This document shows positions 8,036-16,503 of a DNA stretch of 64,000 nucleotides, piece after piece. A model generated the notes under the pieces. The model had not been told where the DNA came from and ran no database searches. It saw nothing but the letters and a program-made list of their open reading frames with translations. A program made the position numbers and the translations under genes. The stretch's first letter is position 1; the number at the start of each line of letters is the position of its first letter. This DNA is from Candidatus Rhodoferax odensensis (lineage in GTDB: Bacteria; Pseudomonadota; Gammaproteobacteria; Burkholderiales; Burkholderiaceae_C), in NCBI GenBank assembly GCA_016718405.1, contig JADKDJ010000006.1, forward strand, positions 62,001 to 126,000, in the 5' to 3' direction.

Positions 8036-8917
8036 ATGAGCTACGGTTCTGTGTTTGCCCCGAACTTGTTCGCGGGCCAGGTGATGGTTGTGACCGGCGG
8101 TGGCTCGGGCATCGGGCGCTGCGTTGCGCATGAGTTGGCGGCCCTGGGCGCCCACGTGGTGCTGATCGGGCGCAAGGCCGAAAAGCTGCAGACGGTGCAG
8201 GACGAGATTACCCAGGACGGCGGACACGCCAGTATTGAGGTGTGTGATATCCGCCAGGAAGACGCGGTCAAGCAGGCGGTGGCAGCGATTGTCAGCGCGC
8301 ACGGGCGCATTGATGGCCTGGTCAACAATGCGGGCGGTCAGTACATGACGCCGCTTGAAGCTATCACCGCCAAGGGCTGGGAGGCGGTGATCGCCACCAA
8401 CCTCACTGGCGGCTTCCTGATGGCGCGCGAAGTCTTCGCGCAAGCCATGAGCAAGCACGGCGGGGCGATCGTGAACATCGTGGCCGACATGTGGGGCTCC
8501 ATGCCCGGCATGGCGCACAGTGGCGCGGCGCGCGCCGGCATGGTCAGCTTCACCGAGACGGCGGCACTGGAGTGGGGTGGGCGCGGCGTGCGGGTCAACG
8601 CCGTGGCGCCGGGCTATATCGCCTCCAGTGGCATGGACCACTACCCCGAAGCAATGGGCCCGATGCTGCGCGAGATGGCCAAGACCGTGCCCTTGGGACG
8701 TTTTGGCACGGAGGCGGAAACGGCCGCCGGCATTGTGTTTCTGCTTAGCCCGGCGGCCTCTTTCATCAGCGGCAGCACGCTGCGCATTGACGGCGCGCGC
8801 CCACAAGTGCGCCTGGGTTGGCCGATGCGTGTGGCCGATGAGAAGGCGCGTGAGCGCGCCGCCATCAAGCCCTTCAACGGTTTCCATCGTGCCGTCACGC
8901 CCAAAGTCTTTTCCTGA
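8036..8917 (+). CDS. Short-chain dehydrogenase/reductase, 2,4-dienoyl-CoA reductase-like
   Basis: A 293-residue Rossmann oxidoreductase. The cofactor motif TGGGSGIG, the VNNAGG motif and a C-terminal ISGSTLRIDG are present. Where classical SDRs have YxxxK, this protein reads AHSGAARAGM, so the usual Tyr is absent; this is the pattern of the DECR branch (peroxisomal 2,4-dienoyl-CoA reductase and trans-enoyl-CoA reductase), which does not rely on that Tyr. ATG at 8036 has a GGAG ribosome site eight bases upstream. It lies in a run with two acyl-CoA dehydrogenases, which supports an acyl-CoA substrate. Confidence 0.85.
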   Translation: MSYGSVFAPNLFAGQVMVVTGGGSGIGRCVAHELAALGAHVVLIGRKAEKLQTVQDEITQDGGHASIEVCDIRQEDAVKQAVAAIVSAHGRIDGLVNNAGGQYMTPLEAITAKGWEAVIATNLTGGFLMAREVFAQAMSKHGGAIVNIVADMWGSMPGMAHSGAARAGMVSFTETAALEWGGRGVRVNAVAPGYIASSGMDHYPEAMGPMLREMAKTVPLGRFGTEAETAAGIVFLLSPAASFISGSTLRIDGARPQVRLGWPMRVADEKARERAAIKPFNGFHRAVTPKVFS

Positions 8918-8935
8918 ACACGAGGCCTCACTGCC

Positions 8936-10093
8936 ATGCACTTCACGCACGAACACCTGGAAATCCAGAAAACCCTCAAGCGCTTCATTGATGCCGAGAT
9001 CAACCCCCACGTCGAAGAGTGGGAGGACGCCGAGATGTTCCCGGCGCACGAGGTCTTCAAGAAGATGGGCGAGCTGGGCTTGCTCGGGCTGACCAAACCC
9101 GAGGCCTATGGCGGTGCGGGCCTGGACTACTCGTACGCCTTGGCAATGGCCGAAACGCTGGGACACATCGATTGTGGTGGTGTGCCGATGGCCATCGGCG
9201 TGCAGACCGACATGTGCACGCCAGCCTTGGCACGCTTTGGCAGCGATGAGCTCAGGCGCGAGTTCCTTACGGGGGCGATTGCAGGCGAGCTGGTCGGCTG
9301 CATCGGCGTTAGTGAACCGGGTGCCGGCAGCGACGTTTCGGCTATCAAGAGTGTGGCGCGCAAGGCCGGCGACGACTACCTCATCACCGGCCAGAAGATG
9401 TGGATCACCAACAGCCTGCAGGCCGACTGGATGTGCATGCTGGTCAACACCAGTGACGCACCGGCCCACAAGAACAAGAGTCTGGTGATGGTGCCGATGA
9501 ACCTGCCCGGCATCGAGAAGGCCAAGAAGATCAAGAAGATCGGCATGAACTGCAGCGATACCGGCCTGATCTACTTCGACAACGTGCGCGTGCCGCAGCG
9601 CTACCTGATCGGCCAAGAGGGCCAGGGCTTCATGTACCAGATGCTGCAGTTTCAGGAAGAACGGCTGTGGTGCGCGGCCAGCTGCCTGCAGGCCTTGGCC
9701 AATTGCATCGACTCGACGGTGCAATGGGCGCAGGAGCGCAAGATGTTTGGCGCCACGCTGGCCGACCAGCAGTGGGTTCAGTTCAAGCTGGCCGAGCTGA
9801 AAACCGAGCTTGAGAGCCTGCGCGCCTTGACCTACCGGGCTGGCGAGTTGTACGTGTCCGGCCAGGACGTGACCGAGCTGGCATCCATGGCCAAGCTCAA
9901 GGCCGGACGGCTCAACCGCATCATCCCCGACGCCTGCCTGCAGTTCTGGGGTGGCATGGGCTTCACATGGGAGAACAAGGTGGCCCGCATGTACCGCGAT
10001 GCGCGGTTGGGCTCGATTGCTGGCGGCGCCGATGAGGTGATGATGAGCATCATCGCCAAGACCATGGGTGTGGCCAAGCGGCCTGCGCGGTAG
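8936..10093 (+). CDS. Acyl-CoA dehydrogenase (first of two in tandem)
   Basis: A 385-residue FAD enzyme with the acyl-CoA dehydrogenase signature regions: N-terminal helical domain, middle beta domain with GVSEPGAGSDVSAIKS and KMWITNS, and the C-terminal signature LQFWGGMGFTWENKVARMYRDAR followed by GGADEVMM. It would oxidise an acyl-CoA to the 2-enoyl-CoA and pass electrons to ETF. The adjacent second dehydrogenase is clearly divergent in sequence, so the two may form a heteromer, as known for some steroid side-chain enzymes, or act on successive intermediates. Substrate not deducible. Confidence 0.9.
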   Translation: MHFTHEHLEIQKTLKRFIDAEINPHVEEWEDAEMFPAHEVFKKMGELGLLGLTKPEAYGGAGLDYSYALAMAETLGHIDCGGVPMAIGVQTDMCTPALARFGSDELRREFLTGAIAGELVGCIGVSEPGAGSDVSAIKSVARKAGDDYLITGQKMWITNSLQADWMCMLVNTSDAPAHKNKSLVMVPMNLPGIEKAKKIKKIGMNCSDTGLIYFDNVRVPQRYLIGQEGQGFMYQMLQFQEERLWCAASCLQALANCIDSTVQWAQERKMFGATLADQQWVQFKLAELKTELESLRALTYRAGELYVSGQDVTELASMAKLKAGRLNRIIPDACLQFWGGMGFTWENKVARMYRDARLGSIAGGADEVMMSIIAKTMGVAKRPAR

Positions 10094-10125
10094 ACGGCCA
10101 TTCGTCCATTGACAGAGAAACCTTC

Positions 10126-11301
10126 ATGTCCCAAACCGACGTTGCCGACGAAGACATCGCCTTGATTGAAGACGCGGCCCGCAAGTTCATTCAGACCGAA
10201 GTCGCACCGCACCTCAACGGCTGGGAAGAGGCTGGCGAGTTCCCCCGCAGTCTGTACCGGCGCGCCGCCGAGATGGGCTGGCTCGAGATGGGTTACCCGG
10301 AAGAATTTGGCGGCACCCCGAGCCCGTGGAAGTTGCGCAATGCGCTGACGATTACGCTGGCGCGCGCCGGGGGCAGCGGTGGCCTGATGGCCAGCCTGTT
10401 CAGCCACAACATTGGCTTGCCACCCGTGGTGCGCCATGGGTCGGCAGAGTTGCAGCGCGAGGTCATTCCACAGGTTCTGGCCGGCAGGAAGATTGCCGCC
10501 CTGGCGATCACCGAGCCGGGTGGCGGCACCGACGTGTCGGCCCTGAAGACCACGGCGCGGCGCGAGGGCGACGAGTATGTGGTGGATGGCGAGAAGACCT
10601 TCATCACCTCCGGCATGCGGGCCGACTGGATCACCGTGGCGGTGCGGACCGACCCCAAGAACAAGGGGCCCATGGGTATCTCCATGCTGATGGTGCCCGG
10701 TGATGCCGTGGGTCTGTCGCGCAGCGCCTTGAAGAAGATGGGCTGGCTGTGCTCGGATACCGCGCAGTTGCGTTTTGACGGTGTGCGGGTGCCGGCTCGT
10801 TACCTGGTGGGCAACGAGGGCGAGGGCTTCAAGATGATCCTCACCAATTTCAACGGCGAACGGCTGTCGATGGCGGCCATGGCCCTGGGCTTTTCGGAGG
10901 CATGTTACGACGAGGCGCTGGGTTGGGCGCAGCAGCGCAAGACCTTCGGCATGGCGCTGGTCGACCACCAGGTGATCCGCCACAAGCTGATGGACATGAA
11001 GATGCGCATCGAATCCACGCGCGCCTGGCTCAATGCTGTGTCGGCCCGTGCCGATGCGGGCGACCGCGGCGACAAATCAGCCAAGGGCGCCGAATGGGTG
11101 GCGCAGGTCTGCCTGCTGAAGAATCACGCCACGCAGACCATGCAGTTTTGCGCCGACCAGGGCGTGCAGATACTCGGTGGCATGGGCTTTATGCGAGGCA
11201 CCACCAGCGAGCGCATCTACCGCGAAGTGAAAGTCATGATGATCGGCGGCGGCGCCGAAGAAATCATGAAGGAGCTGGCGTCCCGACAATTGAATATCTG
11301 A
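10126..11301 (+). CDS. Acyl-CoA dehydrogenase (second of two in tandem)
   Basis: A 391-residue acyl-CoA dehydrogenase with ITEPGGGTDVSALKT, EKTFITSG and the C-terminal GVQILGGMGFMRGTTSERIYRE ... GGGAEEIM. It follows the first dehydrogenase by 32 bp in the same direction and precedes a hot-dog thioesterase. Gene order indicates a shared beta-oxidation-like pathway under the upstream TetR regulator. Its sequence is distinct enough from its neighbour that a recent duplication is unlikely. Confidence 0.9.
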   Translation: MSQTDVADEDIALIEDAARKFIQTEVAPHLNGWEEAGEFPRSLYRRAAEMGWLEMGYPEEFGGTPSPWKLRNALTITLARAGGSGGLMASLFSHNIGLPPVVRHGSAELQREVIPQVLAGRKIAALAITEPGGGTDVSALKTTARREGDEYVVDGEKTFITSGMRADWITVAVRTDPKNKGPMGISMLMVPGDAVGLSRSALKKMGWLCSDTAQLRFDGVRVPARYLVGNEGEGFKMILTNFNGERLSMAAMALGFSEACYDEALGWAQQRKTFGMALVDHQVIRHKLMDMKMRIESTRAWLNAVSARADAGDRGDKSAKGAEWVAQVCLLKNHATQTMQFCADQGVQILGGMGFMRGTTSERIYREVKVMMIGGGAEEIMKELASRQLNI

Positions 11302-11312
11302 TACCTTTCCTT

Positions 11313-11389
11313 CGTCACTGCGAGCGCAGCGCGGCGATCCATGTTCGCGCACCACTGGCATGGATTGCTGCGCTACGCTCGCAATGACG
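11313..11389. repeat. Intergenic inverted repeat, 31-bp arms (CATTGCGAGC-type)
   Basis: Left arm 11313-11343 starts CGTCACTGCGAGCGCAGC and right arm 11359-11389 is its reverse complement with four mismatches in 31, around a 15-bp loop. A third single arm of the same family lies at 50058-50088 between hslV and hslU. It separates the second acyl-CoA dehydrogenase from the thioesterase and could fold as a long hairpin in the transcript. Similar CGTCATTGCGAGC elements recur in many bacterial genomes, as I recall. Confidence 0.75.
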
Positions 11390-11430
11390 GTATCGCTGTC
11401 TTTGCATTTTCCGTATTACTAATCGACACC

Positions 11431-11931
11431 ATGACCAAAAAGACTCCAGTCGACGCCGAGGTCGAACCCGATATCGAGTTCGAAGACGAGTTCGCAGTGG
11501 GGCTCAAGCGTGTGTTCGAGGAAATGATCGTCTTCAACCAGGTGCTGGGTTTGAAGATCACTTCGCTCAAACCTGGCCACGTGCGAGGACGCATCGACAT
11601 GAAGCGCGAGCTGATCGGACACTTCAGCTTCAACCGCATTCATGGCGGTGTCATCAGTGCCAGCCTGGACGCCATGGGCGGCCTGGCGGTGATGGCCGCC
11701 ATTGGCGCGCGGCACATGGACGAAACCCCGCTACAGCGCCTGCAACGTTTCTCCAAGCTCGGCACGATCGACTTGCGCGTGGATTACCTGCGCCCCGGCA
11801 TTGGCGAGTACTTCGAGCTCAGCGCCGAGGTGATGCGCCTGGGCTCACGCGTGGCATCCACCCGCATGGAGTTTCGCGGTGCCGACGGCAAGCTGCTCTC
11901 CACCGGGGCGGGGGCGTACATCGTATCCTGA
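11431..11931 (+). CDS. Hot-dog-fold thioesterase (PaaI/YbgC-like)
   Basis: A 166-residue protein with the hot-dog signature NRIHGGVISASLDAMGGLAVM followed by TIDLRVDYLRPG, typical of PaaI-type acyl-CoA thioesterases. The ATG at 11431 is used; the frame is open further upstream but runs through the inverted repeat. It ends the TetR-led run and would release free acid or protect the CoA pool when intermediates build up. Its stop codon is supplied by the first bases of a downstream repeat element. Confidence 0.8.
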   Translation: MTKKTPVDAEVEPDIEFEDEFAVGLKRVFEEMIVFNQVLGLKITSLKPGHVRGRIDMKRELIGHFSFNRIHGGVISASLDAMGGLAVMAAIGARHMDETPLQRLQRFSKLGTIDLRVDYLRPGIGEYFELSAEVMRLGSRVASTRMEFRGADGKLLSTGAGAYIVS

Positions 11932-11995
11932 GAGATTGCGGGACAGGCCAAAACGACACGAAGTGCGTTTTGCTCTGTCCTCAACTGATCGTCGG
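11929..11995 (+). repeat. TGAGA/GGGACAG hairpin repeat, copy 1
   Basis: It begins TGAGAGATTGCGGGACAG, overlapping the thioesterase stop codon, and ends CTCTGTCCTCAACTGATCG. GGACAG and CTGTCC form the outer stem. Further copies are at 30995-31050, 38071-38129 (minus) and, more diverged, 49940-50000. It sits between two convergent transcription units, so it may act as a terminator or RNA-stabilising hairpin. Confidence 0.7.
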
Positions 11996-12024
11996 CAGGT
12001 GGCCTTTTTCAGGGCAACGTTGAG

Positions 12025-13203
12025 TTACTTCTTGGCGTCCGGGTCCGGGCTGGAGACGTAGTCCGAGACCACCTTCCACTTGCCATCCTGAATCTGCGAC
12101 AGTCGCGAGGCGTCGCTACCCAGGCGCTTGGTCGGTGAAAACGAGGCAGGCGCGCTGCCGAAGATGTCGGACGGGACGCTCATCGTGTCCATCACCTTGA
12201 TGAAACTGTTGGTGTTCAGATTCTTGCCAGCCTTGGTGGCAGCGTTGGCAAAGGTGTTGATGATGGTGTAGCCATAGACCGAGAACACGGTGGGGTCCTC
12301 ATTAAACTTGGTCTTGTACTTGTTGGCCCAAAAGCCGATCGCCTGCGTCTGCCCCTCGGTGTAGGGGTTTTGCACGGTCATAGTCGCGTAAAGGCCGTCC
12401 ATGGCCTTGCCGCCAAGCTTGTGGATCAGGTCGGTGTAGGCCGCGCTCGAACCCAGAAACACCGGGTTGTAGCCGAGCTTGCGCGCGGTGCCGATCGCGC
12501 CGATGGTCTCGCGGATGATGGTGCCCAGCACAATCATGTCGCAGCCGCCGGCCTGCATCTTGGAGATTTGTGATGAGAAGTCGGTGGCGCCGCGCTTGTA
12601 AGAGGTCTTCTCGGCAAATTGCATGCCGACGGTTTTGAGCCCAGCCTCGCCGCCGCGCAACACCTCCAGGCCGAAGTCGTCGTCCTGGTACATGGTGCAG
12701 ACCTTCTTGGCGCCCTTTTCCTTGACCACTTTGGGTACCGCGTTGCGCATCTGGTCATAGTAGGTGGCGGCATACGAATACTTGAGCTTGTGAAAGGGCT
12801 CGTACATTTCGCGCGCGGCCGTGACCGGGAAGAAGTTGATCACGTTCTTCTCGAACTGCACCGGCATGGCGGCCATGTTCTGTGCCGTGCCGATGTGCCC
12901 CAGCATCATGAAAATCTTATCCTGGTTGACCAGTTTCTGCGCGGCCAGCACCGCCTTCTTGGGGTCGTAGGCCGAGTCTTCAACGATCAACTTGATCTTG
13001 CGGCCATTGATGCCACCGGTCTCGTTGAGTTCATCCACCGCCAGCATCATGCCCAGCCGAACCTGCTTTCCAAAACCGGCTATCGGGCCGGACAAGTCCT
13101 GGATCGAACCCAGCGTGATTTCGGTGGCGCTGACGCCTTGTTGTGCCAGCGTCAATGTGCTGGTGGCGGCCAGCGCCGCCAACACTGCAATTTTCTTAAC
13201 CAT
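12025..13203 (-). CDS. Branched-chain-amino-acid-type ABC transporter substrate-binding protein (paralogue 1)
   Basis: A 392-residue periplasmic binding protein of the LivK/Peripla_BP_6 family. A Sec signal peptide covers about the first 20 residues (MVKKIAVLAALAATSTLTLA), then the typical opening ITLGSIQDLSGPIAGFGKQ. The ATG at 13203 has AGGAGA eight bases upstream. It is the last gene of the leftward liv operon and is closely similar to the next upstream gene (shared GRKIKLIVEDSAYDPKKAVL-like core), so the two are paralogues. With an acyl-CoA ligase in the operon, an aromatic or aliphatic carboxylate is a likelier ligand than an amino acid. Confidence 0.9.
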   Translation of the reverse strand: MVKKIAVLAALAATSTLTLAQQGVSATEITLGSIQDLSGPIAGFGKQVRLGMMLAVDELNETGGINGRKIKLIVEDSAYDPKKAVLAAQKLVNQDKIFMMLGHIGTAQNMAAMPVQFEKNVINFFPVTAAREMYEPFHKLKYSYAATYYDQMRNAVPKVVKEKGAKKVCTMYQDDDFGLEVLRGGEAGLKTVGMQFAEKTSYKRGATDFSSQISKMQAGGCDMIVLGTIIRETIGAIGTARKLGYNPVFLGSSAAYTDLIHKLGGKAMDGLYATMTVQNPYTEGQTQAIGFWANKYKTKFNEDPTVFSVYGYTIINTFANAATKAGKNLNTNSFIKVMDTMSVPSDIFGSAPASFSPTKRLGSDASRLSQIQDGKWKVVSDYVSSPDPDAKK

Positions 13204-13323
13204 GGTGTGTTGTCTCCTGTTGTGAAAAAACGGGTTGCGAACCGGCGCTCAGTTTGCTGTCCGGCCTGTATGGTGCCCCATATTGGGCGTTTTGTCATGA
13301 CCTCGATGGGGCCGGGGCATTGG

Positions 13324-14493
13324 CTACAGCTTGGGGTAGTCCGATACCACTTTCCATCGGCCATCCTGAATTTGCGACAGGCGCCACGCATCGCTACCGA
13401 GTCGGCGCGTTGGCGTGAAGCGCATCGGAGGGCTGCCAAACATGTCGCTTGGCACTTGAATCGTTTCCATGCCGCGAATCAGCTTGGAGGTGTTGGGACG
13501 CTCGCCAGCGTTTTGCATGGCACGCGCGAACACGTCGATGGCGTTGTAGCCAAATACCGAAATCGAAGACGGGTCTTCGTTGAACTTGGTGCTGTACTTG
13601 GTGGCCCAGAAGCGTACCGGCTTGGAGGCGTCGTCCACGTAGGGGATTTGCGCAGTCATGGTTGCGTAAAGGCCCTCGGCGACCTTGCCGCCGAGTTTGT
13701 GGATCAACTCCGAGTAGGCCGCGCTGGAGCCCAGAAAGACCGGCGCAAAGCCGGTCTTTCGCGCCTCGCCGATGGCGCCGACTGTTTCCCGGATGATGGT
13801 GCCCAGCACGACCATTTCACATCCGGCTGCCTTTAGCCGCGCCACCTGAGAGGAGAAGTCGGTCGCGCCGCGTTTGAAGGAGGCCTTCTCCAGCAGAGCC
13901 ATCTTTTCCGACCTCAGGCCATCTTCGGCGCCACGCAGCACCTCCAGACCAAATTCGTCGTCCTGGTACAGGGCGCATACCTTGCTTAGCTTCTTCTGCT
14001 TGGCCAGCACCGGCAGCGCGTTCTTGAGCTGCTCGTAGTAAGTGGGCAGGATGGAGAACTTGAGCCTGTGAAACGGCTCATACATTTCGCGCGCTGCGGT
14101 CAGCGGTAGAAAGTTGACCACTTCCTTTTCGAACTGGATTGGCATGGCCGCATTGTTCTGCGCGGTGCCGATGTGGCCCACCATCGCAAATATCTTGTCC
14201 TGTGTCACCAGCTTTTGCGCCGCCAGCACTGCCTTCTTGGGGTCGTAGGCGGAGTCCTCCACCAGCAGCCGGATCTTGCGGCCGTGGATGCCGCCCTGCT
14301 CGTTGATCTCCTCAATACGCAGCAGCATGCCGTTGCGGGCCTGCTTGCCGTAACCGGCCAGCGGCCCGGACAGGTCCTGAATCGTGCCGATGATGATTTC
14401 GTTCTTGGTAATGCCTTGCGGCTGGGCTTGTGCCAGTGACATGTGAGCGGCATTGGCTAGCAGTGCCAGGGATAGAAGGGTCTTGATTCTCAT
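13324..14493 (-). CDS. Branched-chain-amino-acid-type ABC transporter substrate-binding protein (paralogue 2)
   Basis: A 389-residue LivK-family binding protein with an N-terminal signal peptide (about residues 1-21, ending SLAQA) and the core IIIGTIQDLSGPLAGYGKQ and RLLVEDSAYDPKKAVLAAQK. It shares long identical stretches with the downstream paralogue, including DDEFGLEVLRG versus DDDFGLEVLRG and FLGSSAAY. Tandem binding proteins on one permease widen ligand range. It lies 23 bp after the acyl-CoA ligase in the same operon. Confidence 0.9.
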   Translation of the reverse strand: MRIKTLLSLALLANAAHMSLAQAQPQGITKNEIIIGTIQDLSGPLAGYGKQARNGMLLRIEEINEQGGIHGRKIRLLVEDSAYDPKKAVLAAQKLVTQDKIFAMVGHIGTAQNNAAMPIQFEKEVVNFLPLTAAREMYEPFHRLKFSILPTYYEQLKNALPVLAKQKKLSKVCALYQDDEFGLEVLRGAEDGLRSEKMALLEKASFKRGATDFSSQVARLKAAGCEMVVLGTIIRETVGAIGEARKTGFAPVFLGSSAAYSELIHKLGGKVAEGLYATMTAQIPYVDDASKPVRFWATKYSTKFNEDPSSISVFGYNAIDVFARAMQNAGERPNTSKLIRGMETIQVPSDMFGSPPMRFTPTRRLGSDAWRLSQIQDGRWKVVSDYPKL

Positions 14494-14516
14494 GGGATGG
14501 CTGAACAGTGTGAGGT

Positions 14517-16373
14517 TTAGCGGTACATCGCATCGATCTGTGCGGCGTACTTCTTTTCGACCAGCTTGCGCTTGAGCTTCATCGTGGGGGTGAGCTCTTC
14601 ATCTTCCGCCGTCAGCTGGTTCTCCAGCAGGAAGAACTTCTTGATCTGCTCGACGCGCGCGAACTTCTGGTTCACGCGCTCAAGTTCTTTCTGGATCAGG
14701 GCCTGAACTTCGGGTGAGCGTGTCAGTGACGCGTAGTTGCTAAATGCCACGTCCTGGTCCTGCGCGAACTTCTCGACGTTCTCCTGGTCGATCATGATGA
14801 TCACCGTGAGGAAGGCGCGCTTGTCGCCGATCACCACCGCATCGGTGATATAGGGCGAGAACTTCAAGTCGTTTTCCAGTTCGCTGGGGGTGATGTTCTT
14901 GCCGCCCGCGGTGATGATGATGTCCTTCATGCGGTCGGTAATGCGGTAGTAGCCGTCGGCGTCCACCACACCCACGTCGCCCGTATGCAGCCAGCCGTCC
15001 GCATCGATTGTTTCGGCGGTTTTTTGGGGTTGGTTCAGGTAGCCGGCAAAGACGTTCTTGCCGCGCACCAGGATTTCGCCGGTGGCGGGGTCGAGGCGGA
15101 CTTCGTTGAAGCCCGCCGCCGGGCCAATGGAGCCGGGTTTCATCAGCGTGGCGGGCACACCGGTGGAGGCGCCACAGGTCTCGGTCATGCCCCAGACTTC
15201 GAGCATCGGCACTCCCAATGCGAGGTACCAGCGCACCAGGTCGGGCGATATTGGCGCGGCGCCGGTTACCAGGAAGCGCGCATGGTGAATCCCGATGAGT
15301 TTGCGCACGTTATTGAGCACCAGCCACTGGGCAATCTGGAACCTGATCTTGAGCGAGCTGCTTACAAGCTGACCGGCCAGCACCTTGTCCGCGATGGTGG
15401 TGCCAATGCCGATGCCCCAGGCGTAGGCGGCTTGTTGCAGCTTGCCGGACTCCTTCAGGGAGATCATCACGCCGGAGTAGAACTTCTCCCACACCCGCGG
15501 CACAGCGGTGAACACGGTGGGCGCGATCTCGCGCACGTTCTCGGGAATGGTTTCGGGGTTCTCGACGAAGTTCAGTTTGGCGCCGGTGTACAGGGCAAAG
15601 TACTCGCCGCCCATGCGCTCGGCGATGTGGCACAGCGGCAGGAAGCACATGCGCTCGTCATGCTCGTCCTGCGCCACCAGGGTGTTGTAGCCCCGCACCG
15701 TGAAGACCAGGCCAGCGTGCAGGTGCATCGCGCCCTTTGGTCTGCCGGTGGTGCCGGAGGTGTAGACCAGGATCGCCAGGTCCTCTGGACGGCAGGCGTC
15801 GATGCGTGCCTGCAAGGCATCCGGGTGCGCATTGAGGTAGTGCACGCCCAGCGCGCGCAGGTCCGTCAGGCTGATCACGTCCGGGTCGTCCAGATCAGAC
15901 AGGCCCTCCATGTCAAACACCACGATCTTGCGCAGTTTGGGCAGGGCAGCACGCACTTCGAGCGCCTTGTCCAGTTGCTCGTCGTCCTCCACGAACAGAA
16001 CGCTGGTGCCGGAGTCCTCGCACAAGTACTGCACTTGCGAGGCTGCATCGGTCGGGTAGATGCCGTTGGAAACCCCCGCGCAGGACAGAACGGCCAGGTC
16101 GGCCAGAACCCACGGCACCACGGTGTTGGACAGGATCGAGGCGGTTTGACCTTTGGCAAAGCCCAGGCTCATCAGGCCGCCGCCGATCTCGCGTACGGCC
16201 TGCCCGGTCTGGTCCCAGGTCCAGCTTTGCCAGATGCCCAGGTGCTTCTGGCGCATCCAGACCATCGGGCCACGCTCCTGCACCGCGTTCCAAAACAGGG
16301 CTGGAATGGTCTCGCCCGGCAGCACCACGGCGCTGTTGGGTTGAATGTGGGAAAGGTCCCAGAGCTTGCTCAT
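14517..16373 (-). CDS. AMP-forming long-chain acyl-CoA synthetase (FadD15/ACSL-like)
   Basis: A 618-residue adenylate-forming enzyme. The ATP-binding motif YTSGTTGRPKGAMH, the A5-type GMTE followed by CGAST, the A7 motif GWLHTGDVG and the A8 stretch DRMKDIIITAGGKNITP are all present. It resembles the eukaryote-like long ACSL branch with N-terminal AMP-binding and a C-terminal region ending MKLKRKLVEKKY. The ATG at 16373 follows a TTGGAA site; a TTG four codons earlier is possible. Placed inside a liv operon, it probably activates the imported acid to its CoA ester for the converging acyl-CoA dehydrogenase genes. Confidence 0.92.
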   Translation of the reverse strand: MSKLWDLSHIQPNSAVVLPGETIPALFWNAVQERGPMVWMRQKHLGIWQSWTWDQTGQAVREIGGGLMSLGFAKGQTASILSNTVVPWVLADLAVLSCAGVSNGIYPTDAASQVQYLCEDSGTSVLFVEDDEQLDKALEVRAALPKLRKIVVFDMEGLSDLDDPDVISLTDLRALGVHYLNAHPDALQARIDACRPEDLAILVYTSGTTGRPKGAMHLHAGLVFTVRGYNTLVAQDEHDERMCFLPLCHIAERMGGEYFALYTGAKLNFVENPETIPENVREIAPTVFTAVPRVWEKFYSGVMISLKESGKLQQAAYAWGIGIGTTIADKVLAGQLVSSSLKIRFQIAQWLVLNNVRKLIGIHHARFLVTGAAPISPDLVRWYLALGVPMLEVWGMTETCGASTGVPATLMKPGSIGPAAGFNEVRLDPATGEILVRGKNVFAGYLNQPQKTAETIDADGWLHTGDVGVVDADGYYRITDRMKDIIITAGGKNITPSELENDLKFSPYITDAVVIGDKRAFLTVIIMIDQENVEKFAQDQDVAFSNYASLTRSPEVQALIQKELERVNQKFARVEQIKKFFLLENQLTAEDEELTPTMKLKRKLVEKKYAAQIDAMYR

Positions 16374-16420
16374 ACGAAGTTCCAAAGCCGCGGCACGGCG
16401 CGCGTGTCAATCCGGGGGCG

Positions 16421-16495
16421 CCGCGGATCCGGCTTTGCCGGGCCGCTGGCGTCGTCCCCCAGTGGGGGGAGGCGGCCGCAGGCCGCTTCGGGGGG
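16421..16495 (-). repeat. GC-rich palindromic intergenic repeat, copy A
   Basis: It contains GGCTTTGCCGGGCCGCTGG, a CCCCC-N4-GGGGG hairpin and a GGCCGCAGGCCGCTTCGGGG end. A second copy with the same block order is at 18129-18199. It fills the gap between livF and the ligase gene. I recall such elements from other Comamonadaceae. It could form a strong hairpin in the operon transcript. Confidence 0.7.
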
Positions 16496-16503
16496 CGTCT
16501 TGT

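Noticed and set aside
7886..9724. Long open frame on the minus strand across the TetR/SDR/acyl-CoA dehydrogenase genes
   Set aside because: It is antisense to three genes with clear motifs and has a composition typical of shadow frames in high-G+C DNA, with no recognisable domain.
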